DNA of 64,000 nucleotides, from contig JBGTBY010000025.1 in NCBI GenBank assembly GCA_041749075.1, positions 1 through 64,000 on the forward strand. Direction: 5' to 3'. The notes beneath the pieces were generated by a model. The model was not told the DNA's origin. It did no database searches and was given only the letters and a program-made list of their open reading frames with translations. The stretch's first letter is position 1, and every line of letters begins with the position of its first letter. The DNA is from CAMTWZ01 sp041749075. GTDB lineage: Bacteria > Bacteroidota > Rhodothermia > Balneolales > HLUCCA01. A program made the position numbers and the translations under genes. This document shows, one piece after another, positions 27,507 to 36,744 of this stretch.

Positions 27507-27743
27507 TGTCGTTTTGCTTTGATTTTGGATGGTGGTCCGGCAAGAAGCGACTCAGTGGAAGCGCTTCGAGCCAGACGCCATATTAACATCCCGGTCGATT
27601 TATTGCAACGCTAATTTGAAAAAAATTTTCATAAATTGTGCAACTATTTGCATCAATCATTCTTAAGTCATTCAATAACAATAACTTTTCCACATTTTGA
27701 CCGATCTGGATTCGAAAGCCTTATTTTAGATGAACACCTGATT
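27507..27743. promoter_or_regulatory. Divergent regulatory region between the receptor operon and lacI
   Basis: 237 bp with no gene. It contains GAAGCGCTTC (27558-27567), a perfect palindrome of the LacI-family type, and the near-palindrome TGAAAAAAATTTTCA (27617-27631). It also holds TTGCAACG (27604-27611) and TTGTGCAACTATTTGCATC-like half sites at about 27636-27654. These resemble the TTGCAAA elements in front of GH16 and GH1, so the LacI protein may control both its own gene and the receptor operon. Confidence 0.45.
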
Positions 27744-28745
27744 ATGAAAGTTACCCTTCAAGACATTGCTAACGCGACCGGTTATTCCATCTCCACGGTA
27801 TCGCGCGTATTAAGCGGTTCGAGCAAAATTTCCAGCTCCGCGCGTTCCGATATCATCGCCTCGGCTCAGCGTTTGAAGTATCCGTTGAATCGGATACGCG
27901 CCTCAGACAAGGATCAGACCCAGCTGAATGTCGCTCTGATCACCGATTTTCACGAAGGCGAATTCTATGCAAGTTATTTCTTCGGATTTGCCCAAACCGC
28001 GCCATCTTTGAATCTGCGCTTGTCATTGATCAGCTTGAACAACCCTCGCACTGAGATCAAGGAATATATCGGTCAGGTTTCGGACCAATATTTCGATGGG
28101 GCCATCCTCTTTCTTCCGGAATTGCAGCGAAGCGATTATGAATCGTTGATTCACGACCTTCCTGAGCAATTTCCGGTCATTTCGAATGCCTTGATCGAAA
28201 GTCCGGTCATTCCAACCATCACGTTCGATGGGTATGGAGGTGGACACACCGCTGCCGAGCACTTCCACAAGCAAGGATACCCTACCGCTGGAATCGTGAA
28301 AGGACCTGCCAACAAAGCCGAGACCCGCTTTCGCAACATGGGATTTCATGATTATTGCATGAAGACCAAAGGGAAATTGACCATGACCTGGCAATTTGAA
28401 GGAGATTTCAGCTACAAATCGGGCGTCGACGCCTTTGCCGACTGGCTCAGACAACCGAGCCGCCCACGCGCCGTTTTCTTGAGCAACGACTTGATGGCGA
28501 CCGGTTTCATGGAAGCCGCTCGCATGGAGCATGTCCGCATTCCCGAGGAAGTGGCCATCATGAGTTATGACGACCTCCCGATGTGCGAACACTCCCATCC
28601 CGAAATCACCTCCATCCGAACCGACTTCAGCGCCCTTGGTCTGACAACCCTTCGCACGCTGAAAGACAAAATTTTGCATCCAGAGCATAGCGTTGGCGTG
28701 CAAAGCCTGATCCCGGTCAGCCTCATGCCCCGAGCGTCTTCTTAA
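27744..28745 (+). CDS. LacI-family transcriptional regulator of glucan utilisation
   Basis: 333 residues from ATG 27744. The N-terminal HTH is VTLQDIANATGYSISTVSRVL with the hinge LKYPLNR, followed by a periplasmic-binding-protein-like effector domain (TQLNVALITDF through DDLPMCEHSHPEITSIRTDF). It is divergent from the receptor operon and 67 bp upstream of GH1. LacI proteins of this position usually release operators on binding a mono- or disaccharide; the effector is probably a beta-gluco-oligosaccharide or glucose, inferred from context. Confidence 0.9.
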   Translation: MKVTLQDIANATGYSISTVSRVLSGSSKISSSARSDIIASAQRLKYPLNRIRASDKDQTQLNVALITDFHEGEFYASYFFGFAQTAPSLNLRLSLISLNNPRTEIKEYIGQVSDQYFDGAILFLPELQRSDYESLIHDLPEQFPVISNALIESPVIPTITFDGYGGGHTAAEHFHKQGYPTAGIVKGPANKAETRFRNMGFHDYCMKTKGKLTMTWQFEGDFSYKSGVDAFADWLRQPSRPRAVFLSNDLMATGFMEAARMEHVRIPEEVAIMSYDDLPMCEHSHPEITSIRTDFSALGLTTLRTLKDKILHPEHSVGVQSLIPVSLMPRASS

Positions 28746-28776
28746 TCCCGGTTATTGCAAAAAATTTCATTCTTTC

Positions 28777-28791
28777 TTGCAAAGTTTTGCA
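28777..28791. promoter_or_regulatory. Palindromic operator candidate upstream of GH1
   Basis: TTGCAAAGTTTTGCA, 21 bp upstream of the GH1 ATG, differs at one central position from TTGCAAAATTTTGCA at 12327-12341. A related half site TTGCAAAAAATTT lies at 28755-28767. Position between lacI and its neighbour supports an operator role. Confidence 0.55.
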
Positions 28792-28812
28792 TTGTGTGGT
28801 ATCGTATGCGCT

Positions 28813-30147
28813 ATGCAATACCGTTTCCCGTCGACATTCATTTTTGGAGTTGCGACCTCCAGTTATCAGATCGAAGGTGCTGAATTTGACGATGGTGCCA
28901 CTGCCAGCATTTGGTCGATGTTCTCGCGATTGGACGGAACCATATCCGATCATTCAACCGGCCTAACCGCCTGCGACCATTATCACCGGTATAACGAGGA
29001 TGTGGCGCTGATGTCTGAACTCGGTGTGCAGGCCTACCGTTTTTCGTTGTCATGGTCTCGCATTTGGCCAGACACCTCGGGCGTTCCGAATCCGGATGGC
29101 GTCGCATTCTATCGAAATCTTTTGATCGCATTGAAGGATGCGGGAATCCGCCCAGTCATCACCTTATTCCATTGGGACCTCCCTCTCTACTTGCATGAGA
29201 AAGGTGGATGGACATCGCCTCACATTCCTGAGGAATTCGCCACTTATGCCGAAAATACCGTCGCTTTGTTCAACGATTTGTGCGACGAATACATCACACT
29301 CAACGAGCCTTGGGTGTTCATGCATAAAGGGTATCTGACAGGCGAGCATGCACCCGGAATTGCCGACCGGAAAGCCACGGGTCATGCCTATGTGAATATT
29401 CTGAAATCGCATCGTTTGGCCATGCAACGTTTGCGTGCGCGTTATCCGGAACATCGGTTCTCGATTGCCTGCAATCTGGCTTATGTGACGTCATCGAGCG
29501 ATAGACCCGCAGATCTCGCTGCCACTCAACGACAACATGCCTATCAGAATGAGCTGTTCTTGGATCCATGGCTTTTAGGCCGTGTTCCTTTGGTCGCATA
29601 TTCCTTGTTTCCTGAGCAGACGACCGAATTGGCAAAATTGGACGGATCACCCCCCATCCAACACAACATGGTCTGTATCAATTATTATTCCAAATGCATC
29701 ATTCGTCATGAAACAGGCGGATTTTTGGATTCAGCGTTCGAAGATCCACGCGGCCCTGTCACTTCGATGAACTGGGAAGTCTCTTCCAAAGGGTTTGCCC
29801 ACATCCTCAGATGGGTACACGACCGGTATTCGACACCCATTTGGGTGACGGAAAACGGAAGCGCCTACCCTGACACTGTTGTGGACGGTAAGATTATCGA
29901 TTCAGAGCGAACCGAATACTTACAATCGCATTTGGGCGCTCTAAACGACGCCATTGATGATGGAGTGGATGTAGAGGCGTATTTCGCTTGGTCACTACTC
30001 GATAATTTCGAATGGGAATGTGGCTATGATCGCCGCTTCGGGCTGGTTCATGTCGATTTCGAAACTCAAAAACGCACCATCAAACAAAGTGGCAGACTGT
30101 ATTCGGATGTTGTCCGCAGCCAGGAGTCGCTCATAGAAAAGATCTGA
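28813..30147 (+). CDS. GH1 beta-glucosidase
   Basis: 444 residues from ATG 28813; upstream in-frame codons fall inside the operator. Begins MQYRFPSTFIFGVATSSYQI. Acid/base Glu165 is in TLNEPWVF and nucleophile Glu347 in VTENGSA; the aglycone/glycone-site HWDLP and NFEW segments are present. No signal peptide, so it acts in the cytoplasm on short beta-glucosides. GH3 starts at the next base after its stop. Confidence 0.93.
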   Translation: MQYRFPSTFIFGVATSSYQIEGAEFDDGATASIWSMFSRLDGTISDHSTGLTACDHYHRYNEDVALMSELGVQAYRFSLSWSRIWPDTSGVPNPDGVAFYRNLLIALKDAGIRPVITLFHWDLPLYLHEKGGWTSPHIPEEFATYAENTVALFNDLCDEYITLNEPWVFMHKGYLTGEHAPGIADRKATGHAYVNILKSHRLAMQRLRARYPEHRFSIACNLAYVTSSSDRPADLAATQRQHAYQNELFLDPWLLGRVPLVAYSLFPEQTTELAKLDGSPPIQHNMVCINYYSKCIIRHETGGFLDSAFEDPRGPVTSMNWEVSSKGFAHILRWVHDRYSTPIWVTENGSAYPDTVVDGKIIDSERTEYLQSHLGALNDAIDDGVDVEAYFAWSLLDNFEWECGYDRRFGLVHVDFETQKRTIKQSGRLYSDVVRSQESLIEKI

Positions 30148-32388
30148 TTGAAACGCTTCATCCTGACTCTCGCCGCGGCGTTGCTGTTCGTCCATAACCA
30201 AGGACACGCACAAGATTCCCTATCGATCGATCAACGAGTGGAGGATTTGCTCTCACGCATGACCTTGTCGGAGAAAATCGGTCAAATGACCCAGATCAAT
30301 GTCGATCTGATCAACCTCTCCAAAGACAACTACGCGTACCTCGACACGGCTAAATTTCGCGCATCGGTCCGCAACTATCATGTTGGATCCTATTTGAACG
30401 GATTCGCCATCTCCGCCGACGATTGGTTTGCCTACATGAACGACATGCAGCGCATCAATCTGGAAGAATCTCGCCTCAAGATCCCACTATTATATGGTGT
30501 GGATCACATGCATGGCGCCAGCTATCTGAAGGGCGCCACGATTTTCCCGCACAACATGAACATCGGCGGCACCTTCAACGATGCACATGCGCGAGCCATG
30601 GGTACCATCACCACTCGTGAAGCCGGGGATTTGGGCCATAATTGGATTTTCGCTCCCGTGTTGGATGTGGGTCGTGATCCGCGTTGGCCACGCTTTTATG
30701 AAACCTTCGGAGAAGATCCGTTGGTCGCTTCGCGGATGGGGGCACAATTCGTGATGGGTATCCAAGATCCCGCAGCCGCAGCACCCTATCAAGTGGCCGC
30801 CACAGCAAAGCATTTTTTGGGTTATTCAACACCTACGTCGGGATGGGACCGTGCTCCGGCGCTCATCCCCGACCAGATCTTGCATGAAGTGCATCGCCCC
30901 TCCTTCCAAGCCGCCATCGATGCAGGTATCAAAACCATCATGATCAACTCCGGGGAAGTGAACGGCGTGCCGGTGCATGCCAGCTATGAGATTCTGACCA
31001 CCTTACTGCGCGAAAAGATGGGCTTCACGGGTGTTGCGGTGACCGATTGGGCCGACATCATCAAACTCACCGGCCGAGACACGGTCATGTTTCAGCAAGA
31101 GCATTACCATCGCATCGCGGAGAATGAGAAAGAAGCCACCTACAGATCCGTCATGGCCGGGATTGATGTGAGCATGACCCCGATGACCTATGATTTCGTG
31201 CGCATCATGCATGAATTGGTCGAGGAAGGACGCATATCGGTCGATCGCATTGATATGTCGGTGCGGCGCGTGTTGCGCCTCAAATTCGAGCTCGGATTGT
31301 TTGAACACCCTATGCCACGCAACGACCGTTTCGACCGGATCGGAACTCCCGAGCACAAAGCGAAAGCCTTGAATGCGGCCCGCGAATCCATTGTCCTGCT
31401 TCGCAACGAAGAGAATATCCTGCCATTGAGCCGCGCTCCTCGACAAATCCTACTGACCGGCTCCAATGCCGATTGCAAATCGTGTTTGAACGGCGGTTGG
31501 ACGATGGAATGGCAGGGTGGAAAAGAATCCCACTATCCAGAAGACATGCTAACGATCCGCACTGCGATCGAAGCGCAATTTCCGAACACGAAGATCGTGA
31601 CCATGCAGGATGTGGGTGCGCCGGGCAGCGCGCAACGTCGCAGGTTTGATTCGGAAGCGCGCCGTTCGGATGTGATCATCGCCGCAGTAGGAGAAAAACC
31701 TTATACCGAGTTTGTCGGAAATCTGACCGACCTCACCATGTCGGAAGACGAGCTTCTGGTGATGCACGCTGTGAAAAACACCGGAAAGCCGCATGGATGG
31801 ATCCTGATCGAAGGACGTCCGCGTGTGATTCCAGGTACGTTGGCGGATGCGGACTTCGTGCTCTTCGCGGGGCTTCCGGGTTTCGAAGGGGCACAGGCCG
31901 TGGCGGAGATTCTGTCGGGAAAAGTGAATCCTAGCGGACGCTTGTCGTTCACCTATCCGAAATTCACCGGTCATTTCAACCCTTACGATCATAAACCCAC
32001 AGACCAGGCTTCTGCGAAGTGGGAATTCGGGCATGGATTGAGTTATACCATGTTCGAGTATTCAAACTTGAGTTTGGACAAATCCGAACTCAACCGCGAC
32101 GATGTTGTTACCGCGACGGTCACGATCACCAACACCGGTAATCGTGAAGGCCGACATAGCGTGTTATGGTTCATCAGAGATGAAGTTGGCTCTATCACGC
32201 GCCCAGTCAAGCAACTCAAGAACTACGAATCGATCACCCTCGCTGCGGGTGAATCGAAAACCGTGATGTTCACCATCCATCCGAACACGCATTTGACGTT
32301 TCCCGACAAGACGGGGAATCCGTTGCTGGAAGCCGGCCGTTTCACCATCCGGGTGGGCGATGTGTCGGGCAGCATCACCCTTAAATGA
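30148..32388 (+). CDS. bglX: GH3 periplasmic beta-glucosidase (BglX-like)
   Basis: 746 residues from a TTG immediately after the GH1 stop. Signal peptide 1-21 (GHAQ). The GH3 N-terminal barrel carries the nucleophile Asp300 in GVAVTDWAD and the substrate-binding KHFLGY; the alpha/beta sandwich follows (ARESIVLLRNEENILPL), then an Fn3-like domain (LNRDDVVTATVTITNTGNREG). It removes terminal glucose from beta-glucan oligomers in the periplasm, upstream of the cytoplasmic GH1. The stop codon touches a strong terminator. Confidence 0.93.
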   Translation: MKRFILTLAAALLFVHNQGHAQDSLSIDQRVEDLLSRMTLSEKIGQMTQINVDLINLSKDNYAYLDTAKFRASVRNYHVGSYLNGFAISADDWFAYMNDMQRINLEESRLKIPLLYGVDHMHGASYLKGATIFPHNMNIGGTFNDAHARAMGTITTREAGDLGHNWIFAPVLDVGRDPRWPRFYETFGEDPLVASRMGAQFVMGIQDPAAAAPYQVAATAKHFLGYSTPTSGWDRAPALIPDQILHEVHRPSFQAAIDAGIKTIMINSGEVNGVPVHASYEILTTLLREKMGFTGVAVTDWADIIKLTGRDTVMFQQEHYHRIAENEKEATYRSVMAGIDVSMTPMTYDFVRIMHELVEEGRISVDRIDMSVRRVLRLKFELGLFEHPMPRNDRFDRIGTPEHKAKALNAARESIVLLRNEENILPLSRAPRQILLTGSNADCKSCLNGGWTMEWQGGKESHYPEDMLTIRTAIEAQFPNTKIVTMQDVGAPGSAQRRRFDSEARRSDVIIAAVGEKPYTEFVGNLTDLTMSEDELLVMHAVKNTGKPHGWILIEGRPRVIPGTLADADFVLFAGLPGFEGAQAVAEILSGKVNPSGRLSFTYPKFTGHFNPYDHKPTDQASAKWEFGHGLSYTMFEYSNLSLDKSELNRDDVVTATVTITNTGNREGRHSVLWFIRDEVGSITRPVKQLKNYESITLAAGESKTVMFTIHPNTHLTFPDKTGNPLLEAGRFTIRVGDVSGSITLK

Positions 32389-32424
32389 AAAAAGCCCGGT
32401 GGATTGCTCCATCGGGCTTTTTTT
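32388..32424. terminator. Bidirectional rho-independent terminator
   Basis: GCCCGGTGGA (32394-32403) and TCCATCGGGC (32408-32417) form a 10-bp stem with a TTGC loop. An A-tract is on the left (32388-32393) and seven T follow on the right (32418-32424), so it can stop both the GH1-GH3 transcript and the convergent aconitase transcript. Confidence 0.9.
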
Positions 32425-32463
32425 CTGTGCAAGTAGTGAAGCCAGGCTTCGTCTTGTTAAGGG

Positions 32464-35166
32464 TTAGTTGGCGTTGAGAAAACTTCTCAGCACCGTTTGC
32501 AAAATACCACCGTTGCGGTAATAATCCACCTCAACAGGAGTATCAATTCTGCAAACCGCGGTGAAGGTCGTCTGCGTTCCATCCGCCTTCTTGGCATGCA
32601 CCGTCACCGATTGTTTGGGCTTGATGGAGTCGTCAACCACGAAATCGAAGGTCTCGGTTCCATCCAATCCAAGCGTTTCTGCAGTCTGACCCGCATTGAA
32701 TTGAAGCGGAAGCACGCCCATGCCCACCAAGTTCGATCGGTGGATGCGCTCGAAGGATTCGGCGATCACGGCACGGACACCCAATAGATTCGTTCCTTTC
32801 GCCGCCCAATCACGTGAGGATCCGGTTCCATATTCTTTTCCGGCCAACACAACGAGTGGTGTGCTGAAGGTCTGATAGAGAATCGAGGCATCATAAATAC
32901 TCATCACTTCGCCGGATGGCAGATAGGTGGTCATGCCCCCTTCCGTACCGGGCGCCATCTGGTTTTTCAAGCGCACGTTGGCGAAGGTGCCGCGCGTCAT
33001 CACCCGATCGCTTCCTCGACGCGAGCCATAGGAGTTGAAATCAACCTGCTGAACGCCATTTTCCATCAAATAGCGACCCGCTGGGGAATCCTTCTTGATG
33101 TTGCCCGCAGGAGAAATATGGTCTGTTGTGATGGAATCGCCCACTTTCACCAATACCCGTGCGCCTTTGATCGGCTGAATCGGTGAGGCCTTGCGATCCA
33201 TGTTCTCAAAGAACGGAGGAAGTTGGATGTAGGTCGACGCGTCGTTCCACTCATACAAATCGCCTGTCGGTACCGGAATCGCATTCCATTCCTCATTCGA
33301 ATCGGCGATGCCGTTGTAGTTCTGATGGAACAGATCCGGACGCACCGCATTTTCGAGATGCTCAGCGATTTCCTGCGTGGTCGGCCAGATGTCTTTCAAG
33401 TACACATCCTGCCCGTCACTGCCTTTACCAATCGGCTCGGTGGTAAGGTCAATATCAACTGTTCCGGCCAATGCATACGCCACCACAAGCGGAGGTGATG
33501 CCAAGTAGTTGGCTTTCACGTTTTGATGGATGCGGCCTTCGAAGTTTCTGTTTCCCGATAACACACCGGCTACGATCAAGTCCCCATCCGCGATCGCTTT
33601 TTCAACGGGTTCTGGCAATGGACCCGAGTTTCCGATGCAGGTTGTGCACCCATATCCGACCAAGTTGAAACCGATCTGATTGAGGTACGGCGTGAGGCCC
33701 GCTTCATCTAAGTAATTCGTCACCACACGCGAGCCAGGAGCCAACGATGTTTTGACATAGGGAGGAACCGTGAGGCCTTTTTCGACGGCTTTCTTGGCCA
33801 CGAGTCCGGCGCCGAGCATCACGCTCGGGTTGGATGTGTTCGTGCAACTGGTGATGGCCGCGATCACGACATCGCCATGATGCATGTCGAGCGTGGTTCC
33901 GTTCTGATACACGCCTTTGTTTGCGAGTTTTTCCTCTGTGAGCGAGAATCCTTTTGTGGCTTCTTTCGCAACGAGAGCATGATTGAAGCTCGTCTTCATC
34001 TCGCGCAGGGCCACGCGGTCTTGCGGACGTTTCGGTCCAGCCAAGCTCGGTTCCACAGTACCGAGATCCAAATGCAAGGTGTCGGTGAACTCAGGATCTT
34101 CAGTATCGTCCGTGCGGTACAGGCCTTGAAGCTTGGAATAGGCTCCGACCATTTGTACCAGGGATTCATCCCGACCCGAACGGCGCAAGTAGCGCAAGGC
34201 TTCGGAATCGATGGGGAAGAATCCGCACGTGGCACCATATTCTGGAGCCATGTTCGCGATGGTGGCACGATCAGGAAGGCTCATGTTGGAGAGTCCGGCG
34301 CCAAAGAATTCCACGAATTTTCCAACGACACCTTTTTTGCGGAGCATTTCGGTGACGGTGAGGGTCAGATCCGTAGCCGTGACCCCTTCCTTCAATTTTC
34401 CGGTGATCTTGAACCCGATCACTTCGGGAAGCAGCATATAAATAGGCTGGCTAAGCATAACGGCTTCCGCCTCGATTCCCCCAACGCCCCAACCTAGAAT
34501 GCCGAGTCCGTTGATCATCGTGGTATGAGAATCGGTTCCAACCAAGGAATCGGGATACACAACCATGCTGTCTTCTTCCGGACGCGTCCAAACCCCTTTC
34601 GCCAAATATTCCAGGTTCACCTGGTGAACGATCCCGCGCGCAGGAGGCACAACCGAAAAGTTTTCGAAGGCTTTTTGTCCCCAACGCAAGAACTGATACC
34701 GCTCGAAATTCCGCTCGAACTCGATTTCCGTGTTTTTTTCGAACGCCATTTCAGAACCGAACAAATCGACTTGAACGGAGTGATCGATCACCAAATCAAC
34801 CGGCACGGTCGGATTGATTTTCTTCGGATCGCCACCCATCTTCGCCATCGCGTGACGAAGCGCGGCCAAATCCACCACCGCCGGAACGCCGGTGAAATCT
34901 TGCAAGACCACACGTGCGGGCTTGAACGGGATTTCAATGTCGCCAGGAGCTTTCGGGTCGTAGGCGGCCACTTTGCGCACGTCATCTTCCGTCACCACAT
35001 ATCCATCACACTCGCGAAGCACGGCTTCCAATAGCACTTTGATGGAAAACGGCAAGCGGCTCACCGCACCGAAGCCTTTGGCTTCAAGCTCGGCAATGCT
35101 GTAATAATAGGCTTTGCCGGATCCGGTATCGAAGGTTTTACGAGTGTTCAGGCTGTTTTTGGACAT
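32464..35166 (-). CDS. acnA: Aconitate hydratase (AcnA/IRP type)
   Basis: 900 residues, standard AcnA length. The [4Fe-4S] ligand regions are present: AITSCTNTSNPSVMLGAG with the first Cys and GCTTCIGNSGPLPEPV with the CxxC. The swivel domain contains GSSRDWAAKGT. Interconverts citrate and isocitrate in the TCA cycle. It is a single gene with a shared terminator downstream. Confidence 0.97.
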   Translation of the reverse strand: MSKNSLNTRKTFDTGSGKAYYYSIAELEAKGFGAVSRLPFSIKVLLEAVLRECDGYVVTEDDVRKVAAYDPKAPGDIEIPFKPARVVLQDFTGVPAVVDLAALRHAMAKMGGDPKKINPTVPVDLVIDHSVQVDLFGSEMAFEKNTEIEFERNFERYQFLRWGQKAFENFSVVPPARGIVHQVNLEYLAKGVWTRPEEDSMVVYPDSLVGTDSHTTMINGLGILGWGVGGIEAEAVMLSQPIYMLLPEVIGFKITGKLKEGVTATDLTLTVTEMLRKKGVVGKFVEFFGAGLSNMSLPDRATIANMAPEYGATCGFFPIDSEALRYLRRSGRDESLVQMVGAYSKLQGLYRTDDTEDPEFTDTLHLDLGTVEPSLAGPKRPQDRVALREMKTSFNHALVAKEATKGFSLTEEKLANKGVYQNGTTLDMHHGDVVIAAITSCTNTSNPSVMLGAGLVAKKAVEKGLTVPPYVKTSLAPGSRVVTNYLDEAGLTPYLNQIGFNLVGYGCTTCIGNSGPLPEPVEKAIADGDLIVAGVLSGNRNFEGRIHQNVKANYLASPPLVVAYALAGTVDIDLTTEPIGKGSDGQDVYLKDIWPTTQEIAEHLENAVRPDLFHQNYNGIADSNEEWNAIPVPTGDLYEWNDASTYIQLPPFFENMDRKASPIQPIKGARVLVKVGDSITTDHISPAGNIKKDSPAGRYLMENGVQQVDFNSYGSRRGSDRVMTRGTFANVRLKNQMAPGTEGGMTTYLPSGEVMSIYDASILYQTFSTPLVVLAGKEYGTGSSRDWAAKGTNLLGVRAVIAESFERIHRSNLVGMGVLPLQFNAGQTAETLGLDGTETFDFVVDDSIKPKQSVTVHAKKADGTQTTFTAVCRIDTPVEVDYYRNGGILQTVLRSFLNAN

Positions 35167-35228
35167 ATCGGAATGGGTCAGGAATAGGATGTTTTTGAGG
35201 GAGGTAAGATACGATTTTCCGAGCTCTT

Positions 35229-36107
35229 TCAGGTCAGCTGAGCCGTTCTCGATTGCAAGACATCATGATACCGTTCCTTCAATTCATCATTCAAGTATGA
35301 ATTTTGGATCAATGAGTCCATTGTAAGTCGTAGCTCCATCCAACGATCCCGTGCATTGGATATCTGCTTTGGATTTAGCCCCATATTTCCTCCGAATTGG
35401 CGGAAATCCTTCCATGATAGTTTGCGACGCTTGCCATTTAGTGCCAATGCCAATTGATCCGGGTCGGATGTAATCACAATCGCTGTGCATAGCAGATCAT
35501 ACGATGGAGAAAACCTCCAACCTTTGATCGGATCACGAATCAGTGAGAAGTTTTTCAAATGCATATCGCTGTTTCCGGTCAAAAAGGAGAACAGCGTCAC
35601 TTCGAAATATCGCAACAGGTCTAGAAACGTATTTTCTGAGTGAAGCCGGATCTGTTTGCTGATTTGCTCGTGCGAGCCATGATATTTGTCTTCGGTCAGG
35701 CGTTCCGTCAGCTGGCACAAGTCTTCCATCGGGAGCTTAGAACCATCCGGCATCCTATCTATTCGTGACGTGATGTATGCTAATTCTCCTTCCTTCATTC
35801 TGACAAGCGAAAAAGGCACGGTTTCCAATCCGAAAACTCTAGCCATACTCATTGTCACATGTTCGTTTTCAGGCAATTGGGGCCACCGATCCGATTGTGG
35901 CTTTAGGATGTGGTTTCCATCAAATCCAATGATGGTCAGTTTAGAACTACCTTTAACTGAATTTTCGATCTCTACAGAAACTTTGGATTGCACCCCAGTG
36001 ACCATGATACTCGCCCGAGCCATCCGCTTGGCTAGTTCCCGGATTTCCTCCATCGTCAGATCGACATCGGTGATGATATCTGGATCGAGTTTGAACACGT
36101 TACTCAT
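35229..36107 (-). CDS. hipT: HipT-like kinase toxin of a tripartite HipBST system
   Basis: 292 residues from ATG 36107, which overlaps the hipS stop by 8 bp. HipA C-terminal kinase domain without the HipA N-subdomain. The Gly-rich loop reads ASIMVTGVQSKVSV, catalytic region GNSDMHLKNFSL and metal-binding FSPSYDLL. In E. coli HipBST, HipT phosphorylates tryptophanyl-tRNA synthetase. The residue aligned with the HipA autophosphorylated Ser150 is Met35 here; Ser33, matching the first Ser of the HipT SxS motif, is kept. Target is unknown. Confidence 0.88.
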   Translation of the reverse strand: MSNVFKLDPDIITDVDLTMEEIRELAKRMARASIMVTGVQSKVSVEIENSVKGSSKLTIIGFDGNHILKPQSDRWPQLPENEHVTMSMARVFGLETVPFSLVRMKEGELAYITSRIDRMPDGSKLPMEDLCQLTERLTEDKYHGSHEQISKQIRLHSENTFLDLLRYFEVTLFSFLTGNSDMHLKNFSLIRDPIKGWRFSPSYDLLCTAIVITSDPDQLALALNGKRRKLSWKDFRQFGGNMGLNPKQISNARDRWMELRLTMDSLIQNSYLNDELKERYHDVLQSRTAQLT

Positions 36108-36432
36108 CGGATTCCTCACGTTGGATTGAGATGTCGCCGATGCAATCTTTGCACAATGCGAGAAGCAATCCGAATCGATCACGTGAACTCAGTTTCCATG
36201 TCTCAACAGCCACATCCAACAACCATCCTTCCGGAATGAGCCCATCAAAAAACGGAATCATGGTTTTTGAATGGACTCTCGGCATGTTCAGAGACATTGT
36301 GAGACTGACGGGCAACGCATCGGGTCGATTTCTATAGTCCTCATCATAAACAAATTCATAACCCGTTTCCAACTGACGGATAGTGCCACAAAAGTCACCG
36401 CTTCGATACACCTTTGCCGATCTAAAGCTCAT
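36100..36432 (-). CDS. hipS: HipS-like antitoxin subunit (HipA N-subdomain)
   Basis: 110 residues from ATG 36432, overlapping the hipB stop by 11 bp. It matches the N-subdomain that precedes the kinase in HipA: KVYRSGDFCGTIRQLETGY at the start and the MPRVHSKTMIPFFDGLIPEGW motif. In tripartite HipBST systems this detached subdomain is the antitoxin that blocks the kinase. Gene order hipB-hipS-hipT and the short overlaps fit that system exactly. Confidence 0.86.
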   Translation of the reverse strand: MSFRSAKVYRSGDFCGTIRQLETGYEFVYDEDYRNRPDALPVSLTMSLNMPRVHSKTMIPFFDGLIPEGWLLDVAVETWKLSSRDRFGLLLALCKDCIGDISIQREESDE

Positions 36433-36643
36433 TCGATGTCTCCTTTCGATCCATTGGAATCGGACCCAGCGTTCGCCCAAACAACCGCAAGACCATGTTT
36501 ACCTTATCGGCGCGAAGGGTTGTTTTACCTTGTTCCAAATCGCGGATAAACCTCAGTCCGACTCCAGCCAGTTCAGCCAGACGTTCTTGGGTCAGACCGT
36601 GAGTCTTCCTCATTTCTTTCACAAAACGAACCAATTCGGTCAT
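36422..36643 (-). CDS. hipB: HipB-like HTH antitoxin/repressor
   Basis: 73 residues, XRE-type helix-turn-helix: LTQERLAELAGVGLRFIRDLEQG (about residues 17-40). HipB binds palindromes in its own promoter and the toxin complex. Three similar palindromic boxes spaced exactly 40 bp lie upstream, the middle one on top of the promoter, so autorepression is likely. Confidence 0.88.
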   Translation of the reverse strand: MTELVRFVKEMRKTHGLTQERLAELAGVGLRFIRDLEQGKTTLRADKVNMVLRLFGRTLGPIPMDRKETSNEL

Positions 36644-36646
36644 AAA

Positions 36647-36744
36647 TCGTCCTTATCGGGTATAATCCATTGGAATAACAATCGAATATACCCCATCAGG
36701 TATAGATTGTCAATTTCGCTGGATAATATACCCGTTCGGGATCA
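36647..36744. promoter_or_regulatory. Three HipB operator boxes at 40-bp spacing
   Basis: Box 2 (36687-36704) is a perfect TATACC-N6-GGTATA. Box 1 (36647-36664) has the right half GGTATA with a poor left half, and box 3 (36727-36744) the left half TATACC with right half GGATCA. Box starts are 40 bp apart. E. coli HipB sites are TATCC-N8-GGATA, so the motif is closely related. Confidence 0.7.
36685..36713 (-). promoter_or_regulatory. hipBST promoter
   Basis: Minus strand TTGACA (36708-36713), 17-bp spacer, TATATT (36685-36690), 42 bp upstream of the hipB ATG. Operator box 2 covers the spacer and most of the -10, so repressor binding would exclude polymerase. Confidence 0.7.
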
